Of a stretch of 64,000 nucleotides of DNA, positions 18,125-27,054 are shown in pieces; within the stretch, counting starts at the first letter, position 1, and every line of letters begins with the position of its first letter. Source of the DNA: JABFRG01 sp038210445 (GTDB lineage: Bacteria; Myxococcota_A; Polyangia; Polyangiales; Polyangiaceae); the NCBI GenBank assembly GCA_038210445.1, contig JBBQWQ010000011.1:62001-126000 (forward strand), given 5' to 3'. The position numbers and the translations under genes were made by a program. The notes beneath the pieces were generated by a model. It searched no databases. It was not told where the DNA came from and worked only from the letters and a program-made list of their open reading frames with translations.

Positions 18125-20509
18125 TCACATGGCGTCGGAGAGCTGAGCGTTCTGCAGCTCGAGGAAGTAGCTCACCAGATCGCGCTCCCGGTGGCGCATG
18201 CGGATGAACCGCACGATGCGCCCGAAGGGCCACACCTGGGTCGAGGGCGGCACGATCATCTTCCAGTGCCCGAGCTCGCTCCCGGAAATATCGGCCCAGT
18301 ACGCGCCCAGGCGCCGGGTCAGCACCTCGCTCAAGAACGCGCCGTGGCGCCGCACCTCGCGCGCCTCGCCCGGCGTTCGCACCGCGCCAGTGGGCAGCGT
18401 CTCGATGAGGTAGCGCTGCATCGCTTCGAGCCCGTCGAGATCGGTGTGAATGGCGATGCCCAAGGTCTCCCGGTAGTCGACCGCCAGCTCCCGGGTGAGT
18501 CGCGTGAAGAGTACACGTGCTTCCTCGGCGGTCTCCGGCAAGCTGCCGTCGTCCACGTCGTGGGGAGAGAGGTTGCCGGCCGGGTACGCCAGTGTCTCGG
18601 CGAGCTCGCGGAGCGCAAGCCGCGGCGAGGGACCCCCTCGCGGGACGACGATCTGCGAGGCATCGTGGCCGGCGAACGGCGGCATCGACGCGCCGCGCAT
18701 GAAGGGCGTCGAACTGGGCGGCCGCATCTCGGAGACGTCCACTTCGGCGCGCTCGTCGTCGTGCGCGGTTTCGTCCGGGGGCGGTGACGAGATGCGAATG
18801 TCGGGCGAGGAGCGCCGGAGCGCTTCCGATGCGCTCTCGCGTTTGCGCGCCCCCACGTCGGCAGGGGTTGGCGGCAAGGTGGGCGGCCGCGAGGGCGAGG
18901 CGGGAGGCGGTCCGGACCGCCCGCGCACTGGCGCCGACGGACGCAGCGGCAGCGAGGGGATCTCCAGCGGCGGCGGAGGCGCCGTCGAGATGCTCCGGCG
19001 TTTGCTCCCGGCGTCGTCGGCCAGCGGGAAGGGTTCGATGCGCGCCGGTGGTGGCATGGCGGGGTTCTGGCCGGGGACCGCCGGGGGGCCCGGCAGCGGC
19101 ATGGTAAGGTCCCAGGCGGCGTCGAGCGACGAACCGAACGTGAGCGGCGAGTCGTGCCGCACTGCCGAGACCGCCGCTTGCTGCGCCGACGGCGTAAGCG
19201 ATTGCGCCGGCGGAACCGACGCGTCGGGGGCGCCGCTGGGCGCGCGCGGTGGAATCGAAGCCGGCACCGTGGTGGTGGGCGTAGGGTAGCGCTCCGGGGC
19301 GGGAGGGGGCGCCGAGGGAGGCGGCGGCAGATCGGACCGCAGCGCTTCGGCATGCTCGCGCGACGATGTCTTGCGCGGGGCGTCCACCCGGCTCGCCTCT
19401 TCGGCCACCTGCGTCACCTTGGCGGCGCGCGCGCGCAGCAGCTCGTCGGCGCCCGGATTCGAAATGACGTCGCGGGCGAAGGGGAGGGCGCGTCGCCACT
19501 CACCGGCCTTGACCCAACACTCGCCGGCCAGCACTTCGAGCTCGATGAATGAGCTCAGCGAGAGGGCGAGTGCAGTGATGCGCTCGGCGATGATCCGCGG
19601 ATCCTCGGCGCCGGTCATGAGCGAAGCGCGGGCCCGAAGGTACGTGGTCGCCGGCGTCCGCCCGCTCTGTTGCTCGAGGGCGTCGATGTCGCCCAGCAGG
19701 TCTTCGGTGCGGCCTTCGTCGAGGGCGGTCTCCATGGCCCAGAGCGCGGGCGGCGCCAGAGGTCCCGTGGTGCGGACCGGCCGCGTGCGAATCTGCGCCT
19801 CCAGAGCCTCCAGCTTTTCCTGCGCATGCGCGCCGTCGATCATCTCGGCGTCGCTCTGGATCTTCGCCGCCAGCTCGCTCCGCGTGGGCCCGCGATCGCG
19901 CGCGCTCGGGCGGGGTCCGCGATTCTTCTTTTGCAGCTCGAGGAGCGCGTCCGGAAAGGCGTCCATGTCGGGAAAGCGAACGCGCTGGAACGAGCGGTAG
20001 CCGCTCGGTTTTTCCTGGGCCAGCTCCTCGGTGGAGAGGATCACCACCAGCTCGGGCTTGACCTCCACCAGGAAGGCCGCGAGCGAGAGCGCCTGAAGCG
20101 CGGTCGAGGCGCGCGGGAGCCCGAGATCCTCCACCAGCGTTTCGAGATCGAGATACGCGCCGCGGTATTGCTTGGTCGCGGTGTCGTACTCGCTGGCCGA
20201 AAGAATCTGGCACGCCAGGAGCGAAGGCACGTGCTTCTGCACCGCAGGCCCGCGCCCGTAGTGCTCGCCCAGCGAACCCCGGAGAATGGTGGCGACGCGC
20301 TCCGCCAGGGCCGCCGTGGCGCCCAGTTCTTCGAGCCGAGCGAGCGCCGCCTCGGCGCTGGTCTCGTAGCCCACCTCGCGGACCTGCCCGATAGACGTCG
20401 CCTTGAGCTTGAGGTCGTTCTGGGTGAACAGCGCGTACTCCGCGTCGAGCGCCCCGCCCTTCGCATGCACGAGGGCTTTCCCACCTACCGTCAAAACGCT
20501 GGAGGACAC
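18125..20509 (-). CDS. Large cytoplasmic protein with proline-rich middle, unknown function
   Basis: 794 residues, GTG start. The N-terminal region (about 1-200) is an alpha/beta domain with no family I recognise; residues about 210-380 are helical with TPR-like character (LRARASLMTGAEDPRIIAERIT, ELEVLAGECWVKAGEWRRAL); residues about 390-620 are Pro/Ser/Ala-rich and probably disordered; the C-terminal 170 residues form a helical domain with RHGAFLSEVLTRRLGAYWADIS. No signal peptide. A TATACT box lies 6 nt upstream of the start, so the mRNA may be nearly leaderless. Confidence 0.85.
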   Translation of the reverse strand: MSSSVLTVGGKALVHAKGGALDAEYALFTQNDLKLKATSIGQVREVGYETSAEAALARLEELGATAALAERVATILRGSLGEHYGRGPAVQKHVPSLLACQILSASEYDTATKQYRGAYLDLETLVEDLGLPRASTALQALSLAAFLVEVKPELVVILSTEELAQEKPSGYRSFQRVRFPDMDAFPDALLELQKKNRGPRPSARDRGPTRSELAAKIQSDAEMIDGAHAQEKLEALEAQIRTRPVRTTGPLAPPALWAMETALDEGRTEDLLGDIDALEQQSGRTPATTYLRARASLMTGAEDPRIIAERITALALSLSSFIELEVLAGECWVKAGEWRRALPFARDVISNPGADELLRARAAKVTQVAEEASRVDAPRKTSSREHAEALRSDLPPPPSAPPPAPERYPTPTTTVPASIPPRAPSGAPDASVPPAQSLTPSAQQAAVSAVRHDSPLTFGSSLDAAWDLTMPLPGPPAVPGQNPAMPPPARIEPFPLADDAGSKRRSISTAPPPPLEIPSLPLRPSAPVRGRSGPPPASPSRPPTLPPTPADVGARKRESASEALRRSSPDIRISSPPPDETAHDDERAEVDVSEMRPPSSTPFMRGASMPPFAGHDASQIVVPRGGPSPRLALRELAETLAYPAGNLSPHDVDDGSLPETAEEARVLFTRLTRELAVDYRETLGIAIHTDLDGLEAMQRYLIETLPTGAVRTPGEAREVRRHGAFLSEVLTRRLGAYWADISGSELGHWKMIVPPSTQVWPFGRIVRFIRMRHRERDLVSYFLELQNAQLSDAM

Positions 20510-20515
20510 TTTCGA

Positions 20516-20521
20516 AGTATA
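20516..20521 (-). promoter_or_regulatory. Possible -10 element of a leaderless transcript
   Basis: TATACT on the minus strand, 6 nt before the GTG start at 20509. No convincing -35 is seen at 16-18 bp; a TTGCAT lies 19 bp upstream. The short distance would put the transcription start at or beside the start codon. Confidence 0.3.
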
Positions 20522-20735
20522 CCGCTGGGGCGCCGTGTAGATGCAAATCCCCCGCGCTTTTGTCGCCCACGCTTCGAGAGATCCCGTACTCTAGCCCCTC
20601 GTTTCCGGCCAAACACGCGGGGAACCCTCTCCCGAGGGACTCGCTCGTTTCGACCCTCTCTCGAATCGTCCGGCGGGGCCACGCTCTTTCCGCGTCGAGC
20701 CCCAGCGCACCAACCTGTCCGAGGATAATCACCCC

Positions 20736-21269
20736 ATGAAGCGTCACTTTCTCTCCATCGCCCTTTGCCTTGCCTTCCCCGTCGTTGCCAGCTTCGCCTG
20801 CGGCGGCAAGAAGCCCCACGTCCAGGATCAGACGCCCACCGAGACCGTCGCCGATGCCGGCGCCGAAGACGCGGAAGCTCCGCCGCCCGCGCCCAAGTCG
20901 CTCTACGAGCGCCTCGGCAAGAAGGAAGGCATCACCGCCGTGGTCGAGTCGTTCGTCAAGAACGTCGCCGCCGACACCGCGGTAAACAAGTCCTTCGCCA
21001 AGACCAAGGGCCCGAAGATGGACCACTTCAAGCAGATGATGGTGGAGCAGCTCTGCGAGGCCACCGGTGGCGACTGCAAGTACACCGGCAAGCCCATGAA
21101 GGAAGCCCACAAGGGCATGAAGATCACCGACAAGCAGTGGGACGCCATCGTCACCGATCTCAAGCTCGCGCTCGACGAGAACAAGGTGGGCGAGGCCGAG
21201 AAGACCGATCTCTTCGCGCTGCTCGCCCCGATGAAGGACGAGATCGTCGAGGTCAAGGCGAAGAAGTAG
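20736..21269 (+). CDS. Lipoprotein carrying a group I truncated-haemoglobin domain
   Basis: 177 residues. Lipoprotein signal peptide with Cys22 (VVASFAC), a Pro/Ala/Glu linker to about residue 53, then the truncated-globin fold: SLYERLGKKEGITAVVESF (helices A/B), Phe87 at a CD1-like position, and YTGKPMKEAHKGMKIT with His125 fitting the proximal F8 histidine. In typical group I globins Tyr at B10 stabilises oxygen; here the FY pair reads FV (Val74), so the distal pocket is altered. Truncated globins are normally cytoplasmic; a lipid-anchored, extracytoplasmic form is unusual. O2/NO chemistry or redox sensing at the envelope is inference. Confidence 0.82.
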   Translation: MKRHFLSIALCLAFPVVASFACGGKKPHVQDQTPTETVADAGAEDAEAPPPAPKSLYERLGKKEGITAVVESFVKNVAADTAVNKSFAKTKGPKMDHFKQMMVEQLCEATGGDCKYTGKPMKEAHKGMKITDKQWDAIVTDLKLALDENKVGEAEKTDLFALLAPMKDEIVEVKAKK

Positions 21270-21273
21270 CGTC

Positions 21274-21975
21274 GTGAAGCACGCCAAGGACGCCATTCTT
21301 CGGAGCGAACAAGCTACCTACCTGGAAGGCCTCGAGCCCCCGCGCGACGAGCTGCTTCGCGCGCTCGAAGCTTCGGCCAGGGAGCGTGGCTTGCCCATCA
21401 GCGATCCCGAAGTCTGCTCGTTCTTGGCGACGGTTGCCCGCTCCACCGAGGCGCGCCGCATCGTGGAGCTGGGCACCAATATCGGCTACGGCGCCATCGT
21501 CCTCGCCCGCGCGGCGGGGCCGTTGGCCCATGTGATCACGGTCGAGAAGAACGAGGCCCTGGCCGTCGAGGCGCGCCGCAACATCGCGGCGGCCGGCCTC
21601 GAGGAGCGCATCGAGGTGCGCGTCTCTGACGCCATCGCGTTTTTGGAGAGCCACAACGAGCCCGTCGATCTCGCCTACGTCGACTGCGTGAAGGAAGACT
21701 ACCCCACGTATCTCAAGCGGCTGGTGCCCATGCTGGTGTCGGGCGGCGTGCTCATCGCCGACAACGTTCTCTGGCGCGGCCTGGTCGCCGCCGAGACGGT
21801 CCCCGACGCGGAGCGCGCCAAGGTGGAGGCGCTCCGCACCTTCAATCACGACCTCGTGAACCACCCGAAGCTTCGCGCAGTGGTGCTCCCGCTCGGCGAC
21901 GGCGTTGCGTTCGCCACCAAGCTCGGGTCGCCCTCGATGTTGCCGCCGGCGCCGGTCACGCTGCCCCCGCGCTGA
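21274..21975 (+). CDS. SAM-dependent O-methyltransferase (family 3, CCoAOMT-like)
   Basis: 233 residues, GTG start 4 bp after the globin stop. VELGTNIGYGAIVLA is motif I, VITVEKNEALAVEARRN the ribose-binding acidic strand, and DLAYVDCVKEDYPTYL plus GGVLIADNVLWRG the metal-dependent catalytic region of class I O-methyltransferases of the caffeoyl-CoA/catechol type. Acts in the cytoplasm on an unidentified hydroxylated acceptor. Confidence 0.88.
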   Translation: MKHAKDAILRSEQATYLEGLEPPRDELLRALEASARERGLPISDPEVCSFLATVARSTEARRIVELGTNIGYGAIVLARAAGPLAHVITVEKNEALAVEARRNIAAAGLEERIEVRVSDAIAFLESHNEPVDLAYVDCVKEDYPTYLKRLVPMLVSGGVLIADNVLWRGLVAAETVPDAERAKVEALRTFNHDLVNHPKLRAVVLPLGDGVAFATKLGSPSMLPPAPVTLPPR

Positions 21976-22000
21976 AGCAAGCGCAGCCGACCGATAGCGA

Positions 22001-22024
22001 AACGCCCGCATTTCTGCGGGCGTT
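22001..22024. terminator. Hairpin between convergent genes
   Basis: Perfect 10-bp stem AACGCCCGCA/TGCGGGCGTT with a TTTC loop in the 55-bp gap between the convergent methyltransferase and topA. No clear T-tract follows on either strand, but position and stability fit a shared terminator. Confidence 0.6.
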
Positions 22025-22030
22025 CCTGCG

Positions 22031-24436
22031 TCAGCTACCGGTTGCCTGAGCCTGGATGGGCTCCTCGGCTGGCTCGACCACCTCGCGCTTGTAGCCGCAG
22101 GTCTTGTCGGCGCACGCGATCATCGGCTTCTGCTTGTTGCCGCCCATGACCAAGAACTTGGCGCCGCAGGCCGGGCACGGCTCGTCGATGGGCTTTTGCC
22201 ACAGCTTGAAGTCGCACTTGATGGACTCCTTCGCGTAGTTGCTGCACCCATAGAAGGTTCGGCCGCCGCGTTTCTTGGACCGGATCTCGATGAGATCACC
22301 GCCGCACTTGGGGCAGGGAACGCCCAGCGGAACCGGCTTGGCGTTCTTGCACGCCGGGTAGCCGGTGCAGGAGAGGAACTCGCCGTAGCGGCCCGCGCGG
22401 ATGACCATCGGCTTGCCGCACAGGTCGCAGAGAATGCCCGTCTCCTTGGGAACCTCGACCGCGCCGTCGGCGGTGAGGTTGCGCTTGTTCTCGCACTTGG
22501 GCTTCTTTGAGTAATTGGAGCAGGAGAGGAAGTAGCCGTTGCGGCTCCAGCGCTTCATCATCTCGCCGGTGCCGCAGACCTCGCACATCTCGCCCGTGGG
22601 CTCGGGGTCGGGCGCCCAGCGCTTCAGCTTCTTCGACTTGTCGAGCTGCTCACTGAACTTCTTATAGAAGCGCGTGAGGAGCTTCACCCGTTCGTCGGTG
22701 CCAGCCTCGACCGCGTCGAGCTCCGCCTCCATGGCCGACGTGAACGCCGGGTCCATGAAATCGAGCTCGCTCATGACCAGGCCGTCGACCACGCGCTTGC
22801 CCACTTCCGAAGGCCGGAACTGGCGCCCGCCGTCGACCTTCTCGACGTAGTCGCGGGCTTGCACCTTGCTGATGATCTCGGCGTAGGTGCTGGGACGACC
22901 GATGCCGCGTTCCTCGAGCTCTTTGACCAGCGAGCCTTCGGTGTACCGCGGGGGCGGCTGCGTGAACTTCTGATCGGCCACCACGCCCGGGGGCGCAGCG
23001 AGCGTCAGCACCTCACCCTCTTTGAGCACCGGCAAGGTTGCGTCTTCGCTCTCGACCAGGGCGAGCTTGGCGCGTTCGCCAGCGGCGCCGCCCTCGGTGG
23101 CTCCTGCCGCCACGGCTTCTTCCTCGCCCTCACCGGCGAGCTCCGGCTTCTCGGATACTCCGTACACTTCGAGCCAGCCGCCGAACTTGAGCACGCGGCC
23201 GCTGACGCGAAGGCCATAGACCTCGTCGTTCTTGGCCTTGGCCTCGATGTCGACGCCGGTCTGGTCGTACACGGCTTCTTTCATCTGGCTCGCGATGAAG
23301 CGTTCCCAGACGAGCTTGTAGATCTTGAACTGGTCGTCCTTGAGGTGCGACTTGACCGCCTCCGGCGGGTGGTCGAGCAGCGTCGGGCGGATGGCCTCGT
23401 GGGCGTCTTGCGCGTTCTTCTTGGACTTGAAGATGTTGGGCGTGGCGGGGACCATGTCCTTGCCGTACTTGCCTTCGATGTACTCGCGGGCCGCGGTCTG
23501 CGCGTCGGGCGAAACGCGGGTGGAGTCGGTACGCATGTACGTGATGAGGCCGACGGTGCCCCCGTCCTTGCCCAGGTCCACGCCTTCGTAGAGGCCCTGC
23601 GCAATCTGCATGGTGCGCTTGGCGCCGAAGCCCATGCGATTGACCGCGTCTTGTTGCAGCTTGCTGGTGGTGTAGGGCGAAGGCGGCTTGCGCTTGCGCT
23701 CCGAGGTCGTCACCTTCGCGACCTTGTAGGTGGCGCCCTCGAGATCGGCCTTGGTGGCCGCGGCGGTGGTGCCGTCGGTGACCTGGAATTTCTTCTGGCT
23801 CTTCTGGGCGAGGCGCGAGAGAAACGGCGACTTGGGCGCGTCCTTCTTGGCCAGCGCCGCACCGATGTTCCAGTACTCCTCGGGCACGAACGCTTCGATC
23901 TCGCGCTCGCGGTCGACGATGAGCCGCAGCGCCACGCTCTGCACGCGGCCTGCGGAGAGACCGAAGGCGAGCTTCGACCACACCAGCGACGACACGTCGT
24001 AGCCCACGATGCGATCGAGCACCCGGCGGCAGCGCTGGGCGTCGTAGAGGTGGCGATCGAGCTCGCGCGGCTGAGAGATGCCCCGCTCGACGCCGGCCTT
24101 GGTGATCTCGTGGAACTCCACGCGCACCGAGTCGCCCTTCGACTTCAGCTCCTCCGAAAGGTGGAAGGCGATGGCCTCTCCCTCGCGATCGGGGTCGGTC
24201 GCCAGGACCAGGTGGTCGGCGTTCTTGGCTGCGCTCTTCAGCTCCGCAAGGACCTTCTCCTTGCCTTCGATGATCTCGTAGGACTCCTCGAAGCCGTGCT
24301 TTACATCCACGCCATACTTCTTCGGCAGGTCCTTCACGTGACCCTTCGAAGCCAGAACCTCGTAGCCAGGGCCGAGGTACTTCTTGATGGTCTTCGCCTT
24401 CGCCGGCGACTCAACGACCACGAGTGTCTTGCCCAT
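22031..24436 (-). CDS. topA: DNA topoisomerase I (type IA)
   Basis: 801 residues. Relaxes negatively supercoiled DNA. The TOPRIM domain begins KTLVVVESPAKAKTI and has the DPDREGEA motif; the active-site Tyr lies in GLITYMRTDSTR near residue 300. The C-terminus carries four zinc-finger-like repeats (CEVCG, CDLCG, CPKCG and CPACG, each followed by a second Cys pair), more than some bacterial enzymes. A GAGGGG ribosome site precedes the ATG. It lies downstream of dprA on the same strand, the common dprA-topA order. Confidence 0.97.
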   Translation of the reverse strand: MGKTLVVVESPAKAKTIKKYLGPGYEVLASKGHVKDLPKKYGVDVKHGFEESYEIIEGKEKVLAELKSAAKNADHLVLATDPDREGEAIAFHLSEELKSKGDSVRVEFHEITKAGVERGISQPRELDRHLYDAQRCRRVLDRIVGYDVSSLVWSKLAFGLSAGRVQSVALRLIVDREREIEAFVPEEYWNIGAALAKKDAPKSPFLSRLAQKSQKKFQVTDGTTAAATKADLEGATYKVAKVTTSERKRKPPSPYTTSKLQQDAVNRMGFGAKRTMQIAQGLYEGVDLGKDGGTVGLITYMRTDSTRVSPDAQTAAREYIEGKYGKDMVPATPNIFKSKKNAQDAHEAIRPTLLDHPPEAVKSHLKDDQFKIYKLVWERFIASQMKEAVYDQTGVDIEAKAKNDEVYGLRVSGRVLKFGGWLEVYGVSEKPELAGEGEEEAVAAGATEGGAAGERAKLALVESEDATLPVLKEGEVLTLAAPPGVVADQKFTQPPPRYTEGSLVKELEERGIGRPSTYAEIISKVQARDYVEKVDGGRQFRPSEVGKRVVDGLVMSELDFMDPAFTSAMEAELDAVEAGTDERVKLLTRFYKKFSEQLDKSKKLKRWAPDPEPTGEMCEVCGTGEMMKRWSRNGYFLSCSNYSKKPKCENKRNLTADGAVEVPKETGILCDLCGKPMVIRAGRYGEFLSCTGYPACKNAKPVPLGVPCPKCGGDLIEIRSKKRGGRTFYGCSNYAKESIKCDFKLWQKPIDEPCPACGAKFLVMGGNKQKPMIACADKTCGYKREVVEPAEEPIQAQATGS

Positions 24437-24517
24437 GCGCCCCTCTTTAAGCTGTGTCGCGCCGGAGCGCTATCCTTTCTTGCACAAGGGGTGCCAACTC
24501 GAAAACCATGAAGTGAA

Positions 24518-25375
24518 TCATTTCAACGACTTGTGAAAAAAGAATCCGGCCGGATGCTCCTCCAGCACCCCCAGCGCGACCCATTCCATGAGGAGGCCCC
24601 AGGCAATTCCCGGGGCAATCGATGATTCTTCAATAATTTCATCGGCATGAAGGGGAATGCCGGCGATCGCCTCCCAAAGCTTGCGCGCCTCGGGCTCCTG
24701 GAACGCCCGCGGGAGCTCGGGCCGCTCGCCCTTCGGAAACAGCTCTCGCTGGAGCGGACCGCGCAGTCGGGCGAGGGTCTCGCAGATGGGGTCGGGTCCT
24801 GCCAGCACGCGAGCGCCCAGGCGAATCTCCTCGAGACACCCGGCAAATGCCGTGTTCCAGGGGGAGCCTGGCACCACGAACAGGGGCTTGTCGGCGTCGC
24901 GTGCCCACTTGGCGGCATTGCGTGCGCCGGATTGGATGCTCGCCTGCACCACGACGACCACGTCGGCCAGGGTCACCAGGATGCCATTGCGACGCAGGAA
25001 GTTGTGCCGCATGGCTCGGGTACCTGCCGGGAAGGGATAGAGCAACGCGCCCGGCCCGGCGGCGATGCGCGCGAACAGCGCCTCGTTCTCCTTGGGGAAC
25101 AGCTCGCCCGGTCCGGTGGGCAGCACCGCCCAGGTTTCTCCGCACGCGTCGAGGGCGCCTTCGTGGGCCGCCGTATCAATGCCCGCAGCACCCCCGGACA
25201 CGATCACCACGCCCTGGGCGGCGAGACCTCGGGCCAGCTCGCGGGTGAACGCCGCGGCCTCCGGCGTTGCCGCCCGGGAGCCCACGATGGCGACGCGCGG
25301 GCGCGCGAAGGAAAGCTCGGTGGTGGCGCGCAGCTCGAGGTCGGCGAATTCAGCGAGCGAGAAGGGGTGGAGCAC
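24518..25375 (-). CDS. dprA: DNA-processing protein DprA/Smf
   Basis: 285 residues, GTG start. Binds incoming single-stranded DNA and loads RecA during transformation. Rossmann core: VAIVGSRAATPEA, VVIVSGGAAGIDTAAHEGAL, FPKENEALFARIAAG, RNGILVTLADVVVVVQA, then SGARNAAKWA and PLFVVPGSPW. A C-terminal winged-helix segment follows (about 225-285). The protein is shorter than full-length DprA (about 360 aa) because the N-terminal SAM-like extension is missing or greatly reduced. Presence suggests competence, but other competence genes are not in this window. Confidence 0.92.
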   Translation of the reverse strand: MLHPFSLAEFADLELRATTELSFARPRVAIVGSRAATPEAAAFTRELARGLAAQGVVIVSGGAAGIDTAAHEGALDACGETWAVLPTGPGELFPKENEALFARIAAGPGALLYPFPAGTRAMRHNFLRRNGILVTLADVVVVVQASIQSGARNAAKWARDADKPLFVVPGSPWNTAFAGCLEEIRLGARVLAGPDPICETLARLRGPLQRELFPKGERPELPRAFQEPEARKLWEAIAGIPLHADEIIEESSIAPGIAWGLLMEWVALGVLEEHPAGFFFHKSLK

Positions 25376-25417
25376 GCGGGCCCATCGGCCCGCCGTGCAC
25401 GACGTTGCGTCGCTACG

Positions 25418-26971
25418 CTACTGACGGACGAACTTGAAGGGCACGTTCACGCTGCTCTTGCCGCCGGTGGCGGGAAAGCGCCAGTTGCGAATCTGCGTCT
25501 GGATGCAGTTGGCAACGGTGGAGTCGCTTCCGCTCGCGGTCACGCCCTGCACGCTGCCGTCGGCACCGACGCTGATGTTCGCCATGACGTTCACGCTGGT
25601 GGTGCCCGGGGGCGCCGTGTCCCAGCACTTGCGCTTGACGCCTGGGGTGTAGCTGCTGACGGTGCGCTGCACGTCGGCCTCGCTGAGGCTGCCGCCGGGG
25701 CCGCTGCCGCCCGGTGCGCTGGAGCCCGCCGGGCCGGAAGGACCCGTGCCACCGAGCCCGAGCCCGAGCCCTTTGAGGTCGGCTGCGCCGCCGGTGGTGG
25801 CGGTTGCCGACGGACGTGGGCCGGCCGCCGCGATGGGCCCGCCCGTGGCCTTGCCGGATGCCGACGCGACCGGCGTGGTCGTGTCGACGGTGGAAGGAAG
25901 GGGAATGTTGCCGTGCGGATCGCCCATGACGGTTTGCACCGGACCGGGCACCGTCTGGATGACGATCTGCGGCGTGTCCTTCTTGAGGAAGAAGACCACG
26001 CCCGCGGTGATGCCGAAGGCGATGGCCGCCGCGAGCATCGACACCGGACCCCAGGGGAACGGCTTCTTCGCGGGGACCATGATCGATGCCATGGAGGCGC
26101 GACCGAGGTCGGCGGAGACGCGCGGCGCCGGGGGAATTGCGAACGGGTCGGGCGCAGGCGCGTAGCCCTGCATGGGCTCGGGCGCGCGCTCCGAAGCGCC
26201 GAAGTACCCAGGCATGGCTGCCGGAGGCGGCAACGCGAAGGGGTCGGCAGCGATCGGCGGGAGCGGGCTCGTGGCGAACGGATCCGGCGAGGCCTGCATG
26301 GCCGCCACGGCGCCGCCGACATTGAGCGAAGCAGCCGGCCGATCGCTGCGGAGCGGAATGACGTTGCTCCGCGCGGGCGGGCTCGGCGGGCGCATGGCGG
26401 GCCCGCCGATGCTTGGCCCCGGCTGCGGCGCAGGGGCCCGCAGCGATGCGCGGGGCGGCGGCGCAGGACGCGACGGGGCGCGCGGCGGAAGGCTGCTCGC
26501 GGCGTCGCGCACCAGGGCGGCGAGCTCGGTGATGGTGCGCAGCGGACGCCATTCTTCGAGGCCTTCGCGCCACACCAGGGAGGCGTCGGTGACGCTCCCG
26601 CTGGCCGACTTGCGGCGAAGCTCCGAGATGCCGATGGGGCCCACCGGCACGCCGTTGATGGCCACGTACCATTCGTCGGGCGCGCTAGGGTCGCCCCCGC
26701 TCGAGTCGACCTCGGGTGAAGCGATGTTCTTCTGCATCGCGCTGGTGAGCGCGTCGCGGCGCGGCTGCGGCGGTGCGGGCCTTCGCGCGGCGAGCGGCGA
26801 GCTCGCTGCGGGCGCGGCTGGCCTTTCGCTGGCCGAGCTCGACTCCGTCACGGCAGCGCGAATCTCGATGACGTGGCCGCACTTGCGGCACTTCATGCGG
26901 ACCGTTTTGCCGGCGACCTTGTCGTCCGCAATTTGATACTTCGCCTTGCACTGGTCGCAGAGGAACTTCAC
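25418..26971 (-). CDS. Zinc-ribbon/GYF/TonB-C domain protein (AgmX/PglI-like)
   Basis: 517 residues from GTG 26971, chosen because GGGGAGG precedes it by 8 nt and the zinc ribbon starts here; 54 further upstream codons have no similarity. Order: MJ0042-type zinc ribbon (Cys5, Cys8, Cys28, Cys31); low-complexity linker; GYF domain (about 100-155, DEWYVAINGVPVGP); Pro-rich linker with PFA repeats; one transmembrane helix (about 307-329); Gly/Pro-rich region; TonB-like C-terminal domain (about 430-517, ending VNVPFKFVRQ). This architecture is typical of myxobacterial adventurous-gliding AgmX/PglI-related proteins. A motility role is inference from family; the protein could serve another trans-envelope task. 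Confidence 0.85.
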   Translation of the reverse strand: MKFLCDQCKAKYQIADDKVAGKTVRMKCRKCGHVIEIRAAVTESSSASERPAAPAASSPLAARRPAPPQPRRDALTSAMQKNIASPEVDSSGGDPSAPDEWYVAINGVPVGPIGISELRRKSASGSVTDASLVWREGLEEWRPLRTITELAALVRDAASSLPPRAPSRPAPPPRASLRAPAPQPGPSIGGPAMRPPSPPARSNVIPLRSDRPAASLNVGGAVAAMQASPDPFATSPLPPIAADPFALPPPAAMPGYFGASERAPEPMQGYAPAPDPFAIPPAPRVSADLGRASMASIMVPAKKPFPWGPVSMLAAAIAFGITAGVVFFLKKDTPQIVIQTVPGPVQTVMGDPHGNIPLPSTVDTTTPVASASGKATGGPIAAAGPRPSATATTGGAADLKGLGLGLGGTGPSGPAGSSAPGGSGPGGSLSEADVQRTVSSYTPGVKRKCWDTAPPGTTSVNVMANISVGADGSVQGVTASGSDSTVANCIQTQIRNWRFPATGGKSSVNVPFKFVRQ

Positions 26972-27054
26972 GTGCTTCGCCTCCCCCACATCATACGCGC
27001 GCGAACAGTCCTGAACAAGGATTCCCCTCGGGGGCTTGGACGGCAGCCGGAGCT

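Noticed and set aside
18081..19499. N-terminal extension of the small protein before greB
   Set aside because: Antisense-frame-like Arg/Ala composition inside the 794-residue gene; only the last 121 residues have normal composition.
24647..26719. 690-codon plus-strand frame
   Set aside because: Antisense to dprA and the GYF/TonB gene, both strongly supported.
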